A stretch of DNA of 64,000 bases from Streptomyces flavofungini (GTDB lineage: Bacteria > Actinomycetota > Actinomycetes > Streptomycetales > Streptomycetaceae), in NCBI RefSeq assembly GCF_030388665.1, contig NZ_CP128846.1:7722001-7786000 (forward strand), read 5' to 3'. Both the position numbers and the translations under genes were made by a program. The notes below the pieces were generated by a model. That model was not told where the DNA came from, did no database searches, and saw nothing but the letters and a program-made list of their open reading frames with translations. This document shows, one piece after another, positions 27,898 through 34,868 of the stretch; the stretch's first letter is position 1; every line of letters starts with the position of its first letter.

Positions 27898-28018
27898 ACG
27901 CCGGACGGGCTGAATTCCAGCCCGCCCGGCGTTCGAGGACGAGCGCGCAGCGCGACAAACAGGGGTGCCAGGGAGCGAAGCCCCCTGGTTCCGGGAAGGG
28001 GTGGGACCGGGGAGCCCC
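27898..28018 (+). repeat. Dispersed intergenic repeat, copy 3, long form with terminator hairpin
   Basis: ACGCCGGACGGGCTG (27898-27912) pairs, with one mismatch, with CAGCCCGCCCGGCGT (27918-27932), whose right arm is the start of the repeat core. The repeat continues TTCGAGGACGAGCGCGCAGC and a tail ending in AAGGGGTGGGACCGGGGAG. Here the element appears to serve as the terminator of bluB-cobT. Confidence 0.8.
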
Positions 28019-28082
28019 GGCAGGGCCCCGCCCCCACCACCCGAGCCCACCCACCCCGCCCCATCAAGGAAAGGCGCACCCC

Positions 28083-29318
28083 ATGGCCACCGCTCACCCC
28101 GCCTACCCCGTAGGCCTCCGCCTCACCGGCCGCCGCGTAGTCGTCCTGGGCGGTGGCCAGGTGGCCCAGCGCCGTCTCCCGGCCCTGATCGCGGCGGGCG
28201 CCGACCTCCTCCTCGTATCGCCGGAGGCAACCCCCTCGGTAGAGGCGATGGCCGACACGGGGGAGATCACCTGGGAGCGCAGGCCCTACGCGGACGGCGA
28301 CCTCACCGACGCCTGGTACGCCCTGATCGCCACCAGCGACCCCACCGCCAACGCCGCCGCCTCCGCCGAGGCCGACCGCCGCCGCGTCTGGTGCGTCCGC
28401 TCCGACGACGCCGACGCGGCGACCGCCTGGACCCCGGCCACCGGCCACAGCGAGGGCGTCACCGTGGCCGTCCTCACCACCGACGCCAAGGGCCGCGACC
28501 CGCGCCACACCGCCGCCATCCGCGACGCGGTGGTGGAGGGCCTGCGCGACGGCACCCTCGTCGCCCCGCACCACCGCACCCGCACCCCCGGCGTGGCCCT
28601 CGTCGGCGGCGGCCCCGGCGACCCGGACCTGATCACGGTCCGCGGCCGTCGCCTGCTCGCCGAGGCGGACGTCGTCATCGCCGACCGGCTCGGCCCGCGC
28701 GACCTCCTCGACGAACTCCCGCCGCACGTCGAGGTGATCGACGCGGCGAAGATCCCCTACGGCCGCTTCATGGCGCAGGAGGCCATCAACAACGCCCTCA
28801 TCGCGCACGCGAAGCAGGGCAAGGCGGTCGTGCGCCTCAAGGGCGGCGACCCGTTCGTGTTCGGCCGCGGCATGGAGGAGGCCCAGGCGCTCGCCGAGGC
28901 CGGCATCCCCTGCACGGTCGTACCGGGCATCTCCAGCTCGATCTCGGTGCCGGGCGCCGCGGGCATCCCGGTGACCCACCGGGGCGTGGCCCATGAGTTC
29001 ACCGTGGTCAGCGGCCATGTGGCCCCCGACGACGAGCGCTCCCTCGTCGACTGGGCGGCGCTCGCGAAGCTCCGCGGCACCCTGGTGGTCCTCATGGGCG
29101 TCGACAAGATCGGCCGCATCGCCGAGACCCTGACCGCCCACGGCAAGCCGCAGGACACCCCGGTCGCCCTGATCCAGGAGGGCACGACCGCCGCCCAGCG
29201 CCGCGTCGACGCCACCCTCGCGACGGTCGCCGACGCCGTGCGCACCCACGAGGTGCGGCCCCCCGCGGTCATCGTGATCGGCGAGGTGGCCGCCCTCAAC
29301 CCCGCGCCGCTCGCCTGA
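28083..29318 (+). CDS. cobA: Siroheme synthase-type fusion: precorrin-2 dehydrogenase + uroporphyrinogen-III C-methyltransferase
   Basis: 411 residues. Residues 1-150 resemble Met8/CysG-N, an NAD-dependent precorrin-2 dehydrogenase and ferrochelatase (RRVVVLGGGQVAQRRLPALIAAGADL). Residues 165-411 are SUMT (VALVGGGPGDPDLITVRG, VVRLKGGDPFVFGRG, VVPGISSSISVPGAAGIPVTHR). It methylates uroporphyrinogen III at C2 and C7 to precorrin-2, the branch point to siroheme and cobalamin. Position beside cobT and cobL fits the cobalamin role; a siroheme role in sulfite and nitrite reduction is also likely. Confidence 0.93.
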   Translation: MATAHPAYPVGLRLTGRRVVVLGGGQVAQRRLPALIAAGADLLLVSPEATPSVEAMADTGEITWERRPYADGDLTDAWYALIATSDPTANAAASAEADRRRVWCVRSDDADAATAWTPATGHSEGVTVAVLTTDAKGRDPRHTAAIRDAVVEGLRDGTLVAPHHRTRTPGVALVGGGPGDPDLITVRGRRLLAEADVVIADRLGPRDLLDELPPHVEVIDAAKIPYGRFMAQEAINNALIAHAKQGKAVVRLKGGDPFVFGRGMEEAQALAEAGIPCTVVPGISSSISVPGAAGIPVTHRGVAHEFTVVSGHVAPDDERSLVDWAALAKLRGTLVVLMGVDKIGRIAETLTAHGKPQDTPVALIQEGTTAAQRRVDATLATVADAVRTHEVRPPAVIVIGEVAALNPAPLA

Positions 29319-29322
29319 GCGA

Positions 29323-29345
29323 GGCCCCGGACCGCCCCCGGGGCC
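29323..29345 (+). terminator. Hairpin terminator after cobA
   Basis: GGCCCCGG (29323-29330) pairs with CCGGGGCC (29338-29345), 5 nt after the cobA stop. Confidence 0.65.
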
Positions 29346-29439
29346 ACTTGGACCACCCCGACCGCACCAACGTAACCACCGGTAACGGAACTCGTTCCCA
29401 GCCGTTGGCACCTCACCCCGGACAAGGCAGTATCACCCT

Positions 29440-30258
29440 GTGGCCGATCTCCTCACCATCGACGATCCCGACGACCCCCGCCTCAGCGACTACACGGGCC
29501 TGACCGACGTCGAGCTGCGCCGCAAGCGCGAGCCCGCCGAGGGCCTGTTCATCGCCGAGGGCGAGAAGGTGATCCGGCGCGCCAAGCTCGCGGGCTACGA
29601 GATGCGCTCGATGCTGCTCTCCGCCAAGTGGGTCGACGTCATGCGCGACGTCATCGACGAGGTCCCTGCGCCCGTGTACGCGGTCAGCCCCGACCTCGCC
29701 GAGCGGGTCACCGGCTACCACGTGCACCGCGGCGCCCTCGCCTCCATGCAGCGCAAGCCGCTGCCCACGGCCGAGGAACTCCTGCGGTCGCACCGCCGCG
29801 TGGTGGTGATGGAGGCGGTCAACGACCACACGAACATCGGCGCGATCTTCCGCTCCGCCGCCGCCCTCGGCATGGACGCCGTCCTGCTCTCACCGGACTG
29901 CGCGGACCCGCTCTACCGCCGCTCGGTGAAGGTCTCCATGGGCGCGGTCTTCTCCGTGCCGTACGCCCGCCTCGACTCCTGGCCCAAGGGCCTCGAAGGC
30001 GTACGGGAGGCGGGCTTCGACCTCCTTGCCCTCACCCCGGACGAGAAGGCCAAGACCCTCGACGAGGCGGCGCCCCACCGCATGGACCGGGTCGCGCTGA
30101 TGCTCGGCGCGGAGGGCGACGGCCTGTCCAGGCAGGCACTGGTCGCCGCCGACGAATGGGTCCGCATCCCGATGGCGCACGGCGTGGACTCGCTCAACGT
30201 GGGCGCGGCGGCAGCGGTCGCGTTCTACGCGGTGGCGACGGGGCGCCCGGGAGCCTGA
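29440..30258 (+). CDS. TrmH/SpoU family RNA 2'-O-methyltransferase
   Basis: 272 residues. The N-terminal 110 residues include a SpoU substrate-binding region (EGLFIAEGEKVIRRAKLAGYEMRSMLL). The C-terminal half is the knotted SPOUT domain with motif 1 NDHTNIGAIFRSAAALG, motif 2 MLGAEGDGLS and motif 3 RIPMAHGVDSLNVGAAAAV. It uses SAM to methylate a ribose 2'-OH in rRNA or tRNA; the site is unknown. It starts at a GTG without a clear ribosome binding site and may be leaderless. It converges on the kinase gene with 15 bp between stops. Confidence 0.92.
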   Translation: MADLLTIDDPDDPRLSDYTGLTDVELRRKREPAEGLFIAEGEKVIRRAKLAGYEMRSMLLSAKWVDVMRDVIDEVPAPVYAVSPDLAERVTGYHVHRGALASMQRKPLPTAEELLRSHRRVVVMEAVNDHTNIGAIFRSAAALGMDAVLLSPDCADPLYRRSVKVSMGAVFSVPYARLDSWPKGLEGVREAGFDLLALTPDEKAKTLDEAAPHRMDRVALMLGAEGDGLSRQALVAADEWVRIPMAHGVDSLNVGAAAAVAFYAVATGRPGA

Positions 30259-30277
30259 CCCGGGCAGGCCGGGTCAG
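30255..30277. terminator. Bidirectional hairpin spanning both convergent stop codons
   Basis: CTGACCCGG (30255-30263) pairs with CCGGGTCAG (30269-30277). The left arm contains the methyltransferase TGA and the right arm the kinase TGA on the other strand. Confidence 0.75.
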
Positions 30278-31677
30278 CCCCGCGGCCCGTTCCGGGCCCG
30301 GCCCGGCGCGGTTCCGTCCGGCCGCTCGGGGTGCTGCGCCTGCTCCGCTACGACCCCGGCGCTCGCCCCGGCGTGCCCGCCACGGTCGGCGCCGAGCCCG
30401 CGTGCGGGCCCCTGGCAGCCCTGCGCCGCAGCGATCCCCAGCGCGACCAGCAGCGTCACGACGACGAACACGAAGAGCCGCTGCCGCAGCAGCCGCGGAT
30501 TGGCGGGCCGCAGCCTCGTGCCCGTGCCCCGCGGCCCCTTCCGCCCGGCGCCGCTGCGGGGCGCGGGGCGACCACCCGGACGCGAGGTGTCGCGCGGCGC
30601 CGAGGGGCGTGAGCCGGACTGCGAACCGCCGGTGCGCGAGCCGCCCGTACGGGACCCGCCGGTCCGCGAGCCACCGGTGCGCGGGTCGCCCGTACGGGAG
30701 CCGCCGGTCCGCGAGCCGCCGGTGCGCGGGGCGCCGGGGCGCGAGGAACCGGTCCCGAACTCCCCGCGCTCCGTGTCGACACCGCCGTAGGTGTCGGTGA
30801 GCGTCGGCCGGTCCTGGTCCTGGCGGGGCGGGGGCGGCCGCACGTCGCTGAGGTTCTGTGCCTCGCGGGCCGCGATCTCCTTGAGCCGCAGCGACAGTTG
30901 GAGCGTGCTGGGACGTTCCTCCGGGGCCTTCGCGAGACAGGCCCGCAGCAGCGGGGCGAGCGCGTCAGGGACGCCCTGGAGCTGGGCCTCCTCGTGCACG
31001 ACCCGGTACAGCATCACTTCGGAACTGCCGTGCCCGAAGGGCGAGTCGGCCATCGCGGCGTACGCGAGCGTGGCGCCCAGCGCGAACACGTCGGTGGCGG
31101 GCGTGACGGCGGCGCCGCGCACCTGCTCGGGGGCGAGGAAGCCGGGCGAGCCGACGGCCGTGCCGACGTGGGTGAGGGTCGAGGCCCCGGTCGCCCAGGC
31201 GATCCCGAAGTCGATGATCCGCGGCCCCTTCGGGGACAGCAGGATGTTGGACGGCTTGAGGTCCCGGTGCACGACACCGGCCTCGTGCACGGCGACGAGC
31301 CCCTCGGACAGCGCGGAGCCGACGACGGCGACCTCGGCCGCGGTCAGCGGACCCTCGGCGGCGACCTTGTCGTGCAGGGAGGGCCCGGGAACGTACTGCG
31401 TGGCGAACCAGGGCCGGTCGGCCTCCAGATCGGCGGCGACCAGACGGGCGGTGCAGCCGCCGCGGATCCGCCGTGCGGCCGATACCTCGCGGGCGAAGCG
31501 GGACCGGAACTCCTGATCCTCCGCCAGATCGGGCCGGATGACCTTCAGGGCGACGCGCTGGCCACGGCGGTCGGAGCCCAGATAGACCACGCCCATCCCG
31601 CCGGCACCCAGCCGCCTGTGCAGCCTGAACGAGCCGACGACACGCGGGTCCTCGCGCCTCAGGCGCATCATCGCCAT
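30274..31677 (-). CDS. Membrane-anchored Ser/Thr protein kinase (Hanks type)
   Basis: 467 residues from the ATG at 31677, with GGGGA 5 nt upstream; an ATG at 31683 is an alternative. The kinase domain fills about residues 15-265: glycine loop RRLGAGGMGVVYLG, invariant Lys45 in VALKVI, HRDLKPSN (137-144), DFG (156-158) and SPGFLAPEQ in the activation segment. A linker follows with about seven repeats of RTGGS. A single membrane helix LFVFVVVTLLVALGIAA then leads to a short extracytoplasmic tail of about 50 residues without PASTA or other sensor domains. All catalytic residues are present, so it should be active. The signal and substrates are unknown. Confidence 0.94.
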   Translation of the reverse strand: MAMMRLRREDPRVVGSFRLHRRLGAGGMGVVYLGSDRRGQRVALKVIRPDLAEDQEFRSRFAREVSAARRIRGGCTARLVAADLEADRPWFATQYVPGPSLHDKVAAEGPLTAAEVAVVGSALSEGLVAVHEAGVVHRDLKPSNILLSPKGPRIIDFGIAWATGASTLTHVGTAVGSPGFLAPEQVRGAAVTPATDVFALGATLAYAAMADSPFGHGSSEVMLYRVVHEEAQLQGVPDALAPLLRACLAKAPEERPSTLQLSLRLKEIAAREAQNLSDVRPPPPRQDQDRPTLTDTYGGVDTERGEFGTGSSRPGAPRTGGSRTGGSRTGDPRTGGSRTGGSRTGGSRTGGSQSGSRPSAPRDTSRPGGRPAPRSGAGRKGPRGTGTRLRPANPRLLRQRLFVFVVVTLLVALGIAAAQGCQGPARGLGADRGGHAGASAGVVAEQAQHPERPDGTAPGRARNGPRG

Positions 31678-31879
31678 GTTCATCCCCGCTGCCCGGTCCG
31701 TCTGACGAGCCACAGCTTACGTTTCCGTGGCCGGGCACGTGCAGAGGCCGCGCCCTCGCGGGCCGACCGATTGTCAGTGCCGGGCGGGAAACGTGAAAAG
31801 CGCTCAGGAACCGCGGCGCACCGGGCGGCAGCCGCCCACGGGCCGCCCAACCAGCTGTCGCTGAAGGGGGATTGATCGC

Positions 31880-32119
31880 GTGAAGGGCGACCGCGTGGAG
31901 ACAGCGGTGGACGCCGACGGCACGACGCGTACGTACGAAGTGGTGGCGAGCCGGGCGGACCACCGGGTCGGGACAGCTGTCCGCAGGGGAGTGGCGGAAG
32001 TGAGCGAAGTCACCCGGCGGGGGCGCCCCGACGCTGTTCGGGCAGGGGGCACCGTCGTCCGCACGGCGCGGTCCATGGCGGCGACCCGCGTCCTGGCGCA
32101 CACGGAACGCACGTCCTGA
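31880..32119 (+). CDS. Small conserved hypothetical protein
   Basis: 79 residues starting at a GTG with AAGGGGG 8-14 nt upstream. Composition is basic and without hydrophobic segments (MKGDRVETAVDADGTTRTYEVVASRAD). It is divergent from the kinase gene. It resembles small Streptomyces core proteins of unknown function; I recognise no domain. Confidence rests on the good ribosome binding site and typical codon use. Confidence 0.65.
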   Translation: MKGDRVETAVDADGTTRTYEVVASRADHRVGTAVRRGVAEVSEVTRRGRPDAVRAGGTVVRTARSMAATRVLAHTERTS

Positions 32120-32294
32120 GGGAGGGCGGCTCCGAGCGGCCCGGACACACCCCCTCCGGGAAGACCCCGAGTCCTAGGCCCCCGTCTCCACCCACGGGAG
32201 TACTTGTGTGACGACCGGTCATCCTCGGGGAGGCCAGCCAATCGGTACGAGGGCATGACGCCCGGAGCTCCGCCGGGACCTAGATTTGAGGTCA

Positions 32295-32340
32295 AGCGGC
32301 GAGTGCAGCACTCGTCCCCCGAGGTCAGACACTCGCCGCT
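32295..32340. promoter_or_regulatory. Inverted repeats upstream of the small membrane gene
   Basis: AGCGGCGAGTG (32295-32305) is the exact inverse of CACTCGCCGCT (32330-32340). Inside the left arm region GAGTGC-A-GCACTC forms a second palindrome. A -10-like TAGATT lies just before (32281-32286). This could be an operator or a 5' leader structure. Confidence 0.45.
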
Positions 32341-32376
32341 GCCAGCTTCACCACCAGGTCAGGAAGGGAGAGAACC

Positions 32377-32580
32377 ATGGCTGACACCGCGCCGCGGACG
32401 ATGATCCGCACCCAGGGGCGGAAGCTCTCCAGCTGGGGCGTGCGGCCTTCCGGAACGCGCCACCCGCTGGTGGCCACGCTCATGGTCCTCCCCCTGGCAG
32501 CCCTGCTCACGGTCGCCTTCGGCGGCTGGGAGGCAGTGGTCACACAAGCGTCGTCCGTGGGCGTGATGCTGGGGCGCTGA
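32377..32580 (+). CDS. Small single-pass membrane protein
   Basis: 67 residues with a very good ribosome binding site (GGAAGGGAGAG). A basic N-terminal 30 residues is followed by one hydrophobic helix (HPLVATLMVLPLAALLTVAFGGW) and a short tail. No family recognised. A strong intrinsic terminator follows about 90 bp later, so this appears to be a short independent transcript. Confidence 0.75.
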   Translation: MADTAPRTMIRTQGRKLSSWGVRPSGTRHPLVATLMVLPLAALLTVAFGGWEAVVTQASSVGVMLGR

Positions 32581-32666
32581 GCGGCGCCCCAGGCCCGGAA
32601 GAGCGGTCCGGGCGGGGACATCCGGCCATGAAACCCCGTGGGGACGGGGGTGCGGCGGACGGCACG

Positions 32667-32708
32667 ACAGCCCGCGCAGCTGGGGAGCTGCGCGGGCTGT
32701 TTCTTTTC
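32667..32708 (+). terminator. Intrinsic terminator with U tract
   Basis: ACAGCCCGCGCAGCT (32667-32681) pairs perfectly with AGCTGCGCGGGCTGT (32686-32700) around GGGG, followed by TTCTTTTC. The T tail and GGCCCG are then repeated directly at 32721-32740. Confidence 0.93.
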
Positions 32709-32849
32709 CCGGCCCGCGCTGTTTCTTTTCCCGGCCCGGGCGGCTGCCCCTTCGGGCAGCGGGCGAGGCGCGGCACCGGACCGGGCCGTCCGCCCCCGCC
32801 GGAGTCCCGTACTCTCACGCGAGACGTACAGCCACACCCCGGGGGACCC

Positions 32850-33794
32850 GTGACCGCCCTGCTGCTCGCCCTGACCGCCCAGGCCAGACTCAGGGCCCGC
32901 CACCGCGACGACTGCGCCTGCAGCGACCCGCACGGCGTCCTCGCCGACCGCCCCGACGCCACCGTCGTCCGGCACGCCCAGGTCGTGGCGAAGGCGCACG
33001 CCCCCGGCACCCCCGAACCCACCCTGGCGGCCCGGCTCGCCACGGCCGCCCACCCCGACCTCGCCGACACACTCCTCGCCCCGCTGTCGCCCCGGCCCGA
33101 CCGCCTCCACGACCGCCTGGTCACCCTCTGGCCGCACGGCACCCCGGTGGACCGCGACGACCCGGACGCGGCCCCCTGGGAAGCGGCGGCCGCGCTCCTG
33201 GCCCGGCTGCACCGCACCCCGCCCGCCCGGTTCCCCGCCGGACTCCCGGCGATGCGCGGCCCCGAGAAGGCGGCCCGCGCCGTGGCCCGCATGCGCGCCG
33301 CCGCCCCGCACCCCGCCGCGTCCCCGGTGGAGCGGGCGTGGGCGGTCCTGCCGCCGTGGGCCCGCGACGAGGCCCCCTATCCGGGCCCGCCGCACCTGTG
33401 CCACGGCGACCTGCACCTCGGCCAGCTCGTCCGGACGCCCGAGGACCGGTGGCTGCTCATCGACATCGACGACCTGGGCACCGGCAACCCGGCCTGGGAC
33501 CTGGCGCGCCCGGCGGCCTGGTACGCCTGCGGGCTACTGCTGCCCGAGGAGTGGACTGCGTTCCTGAGCGCCTACCGCGCGGCGGGCGGTCCGGCCGTGC
33601 CCGCCGACGGCGCGGACCCCTGGCCCGCCCTCGACGTGCCCGCCCGCGCGCTGACCGTGCAGACCGCGGCGTTGGCGATCGCCAAGGCGGTGGCGGGGGA
33701 GCGGGCCCTGGACGAGGTCGAGGAGACCCTCGTGGACGCCTGCCGCCGGATGGCCGCCGTCCCGCCCGACTTGGCGCCGACCTGTGCGAAGTAG
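32850..33794 (+). CDS. Aminoglycoside phosphotransferase (APH)-fold kinase
   Basis: 314 residues from a GTG with GGGGGA 3-8 nt upstream. HLCHGDLHLGQLVR is the Brenner motif with catalytic Asp, and LLIDIDDLGTG supplies the Mg2+-binding Asp. The N lobe is short (VVRHAQVVAKAHAP) and lacks a typical glycine loop. Such proteins phosphorylate small molecules, which may be antibiotics, choline, homoserine or maltose; resistance should not be assumed. The gene is followed 69 bp later by a Zn-ribbon protein gene. Confidence 0.88.
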   Translation: MTALLLALTAQARLRARHRDDCACSDPHGVLADRPDATVVRHAQVVAKAHAPGTPEPTLAARLATAAHPDLADTLLAPLSPRPDRLHDRLVTLWPHGTPVDRDDPDAAPWEAAAALLARLHRTPPARFPAGLPAMRGPEKAARAVARMRAAAPHPAASPVERAWAVLPPWARDEAPYPGPPHLCHGDLHLGQLVRTPEDRWLLIDIDDLGTGNPAWDLARPAAWYACGLLLPEEWTAFLSAYRAAGGPAVPADGADPWPALDVPARALTVQTAALAIAKAVAGERALDEVEETLVDACRRMAAVPPDLAPTCAK

Positions 33795-33863
33795 GGTGCA
33801 CTGCACCGCGGCCGGGCAGACATCCGGCGAAGCAGTCACGACCGGCGAGGAGTTGAGCCGACC

Positions 33864-34151
33864 ATGCAGTGCCCGAAGTGCCACGCACCGATGCACACGT
33901 ACAACCGCAATGGCGTCCAGATCGAGCAGTGCAGTGGTTGCCGCGGGATTTTCCTCGACTACGGCGAGCTCGAGGCGCTGACCCGGCTCGAGAGCCAGTG
34001 GAGCGGTCACCAGCCCCCGCCGGCCCCACCGGCGGCCCCGGCCTACCCGGCGGCGCCCGCGCCCGTCTGGGGCGCCCCGCACGGCGGCCACCACGGCCAC
34101 CACGGTCACAAGCGCCACAAGAGCTTCGGGCACATGCTCTTCTCCTCCTGA
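33864..34151 (+). CDS. zf-TFIIB domain protein with His-rich tail
   Basis: 95 residues. The first 45 form a TFIIB-type zinc ribbon (MQCPKCHAPM, then QCSGCRGIFLDYGELEAL), with four Cys ligands. A Pro/Ala linker leads to a C terminus with ten His in about 25 residues (HGGHHGHHGHKRHK), likely to bind Zn or Ni. Function unknown; relatives are small nucleic-acid- or metal-binding proteins. Confidence 0.9.
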   Translation: MQCPKCHAPMHTYNRNGVQIEQCSGCRGIFLDYGELEALTRLESQWSGHQPPPAPPAAPAYPAAPAPVWGAPHGGHHGHHGHKRHKSFGHMLFSS

Positions 34152-34175
34152 GCGCGTACGGCGAGAGCGCGCACG

Positions 34176-34213
34176 ACGAAGCCCCCGGCCGTGGATACGG
34201 CCGGGGGCTTCGT
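34176..34213. terminator. Bidirectional terminator between zf-TFIIB gene and tRNA operon
   Basis: ACGAAGCCCCCGGCCGT (34176-34192) pairs perfectly with 34197-34213 around GGAT. It ends just after the last tRNA gene of the minus-strand operon. Confidence 0.9.
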
Positions 34214-34218
34214 GGAGC

Positions 34219-34293
34219 TGGTGCGCGATACTGGGATTGAACCAGTGACCTCTTCCGTGTCAGGGAAGCGCTCTCCCGCTGAGCTAATCGCGC
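34219..34293 (-). tRNA. tRNA-Val(GAC), copy 1 (last in operon)
   Basis: Acceptor GCGCGAT pairs with ATCGCGC, anticodon stem-loop CTTCC-CTGACAC-GGAAG (anticodon GAC), T arm CTGGTTCAATCCCAG. The 3' CCA is encoded (34219-34221). Confidence 0.95.
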
Positions 34294-34334
34294 AGGTCAA
34301 CCTGCAGATGCAGAACCAGATGGGGCGTACTGCG

Positions 34335-34406
34335 TGCGCGATACTGGGATTGAACCAGTGACCTCTTCCGTGTCAGGGAAGCGCTCTCCCGCTGAGCTAA
34401 TCGCGC
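34335..34406 (-). tRNA. tRNA-Val(GAC), copy 2
   Basis: Identical to copy 1 across the 72-nt body, with the same GCGCGAT acceptor, but the DNA after the discriminator A is CG, so CCA must be added enzymatically. Confidence 0.95.
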
Positions 34407-34450
34407 GGGGAAACCTCTGCATGATCAAAAACCATCATCAGAGATTCCAG

Positions 34451-34522
34451 TGGACGATACTGGGATTGAACCAGTGACCTCTTCCGTGTCAGGGAAGCGC
34501 TCTCCCGCTGAGCTAATCGTCC
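34451..34522 (-). tRNA. tRNA-Val(GAC), copy 3 with variant acceptor stem
   Basis: All internal arms match copies 1 and 2, but the acceptor stem is GGACGAT paired with ATCGTCC, two compensated changes. CCA is not encoded. Confidence 0.95.
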
Positions 34523-34523
34523 T

Positions 34524-34597
34524 TGGAGGTGGAGACGGGATTTGAACCCGTGTAGACGGCTTTGCAGGCCGTTGCCTCGCCTCTCGGCCACTCCACC
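34524..34597 (-). tRNA. tRNA-Cys(GCA)
   Basis: Acceptor GGTGGAG with CTCCACC; anticodon arm ACGGC-CTGCAAA-GCCGT (anticodon GCA); discriminator T; CCA encoded (34524-34526). Only 1 nt separates it from the tRNA-Val gene downstream. Confidence 0.95.
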
Positions 34598-34639
34598 AGG
34601 AGTTACGGGGGTTCGGGAAGATCCCCCGCGGTTCCTGCG

Positions 34640-34712
34640 AGCGGACGACCAGGTTCGAACTGGCGACCTCAACCTTGGCAAGGTTGCGCTCTACCAACTG
34701 AGCTACGTCCGC
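34640..34712 (-). tRNA. tRNA-Gly(GCC), first in operon
   Basis: Acceptor GCGGACG with CGTCCGC; anticodon arm CAACC-TTGCCAA-GGTTG (anticodon GCC); T arm CCAGTTCGAACCTGG. CCA not encoded. Confidence 0.95.
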
Positions 34713-34754
34713 TTGTCTTTCCCGGTCCGCTTCCGCGTCCCGGCGACGTGTTGA

Positions 34755-34782
34755 ACTCTAGCGGATTCCTGGGCCAGTACAA
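34755..34782 (-). promoter_or_regulatory. Promoter of the tRNA operon
   Basis: On the minus strand -35 TTGTAC (34777-34782) and -10 TAGAGT (34755-34760) are spaced 16 bp, about 40 bp upstream of tRNA-Gly. Confidence 0.7.
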
Positions 34783-34868
34783 AAACGCGTTTGCGCAGCG
34801 TGCTGCGCTGCTCACCTCCTCGCCGAGGCCCGGGGCGCGCTCGGGACGGCGGTCATAGACTCGCAGCC

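Noticed and set aside
32850..33794. Aminoglycoside resistance gene
   Set aside because: The APH fold is shared with many metabolic kinases and no resistance cluster is nearby.
34219..34712. Integrated element at the tRNA operon
   Set aside because: No integrase, no direct repeat of a tRNA 3' end at a distance, and flanking genes are core genes.
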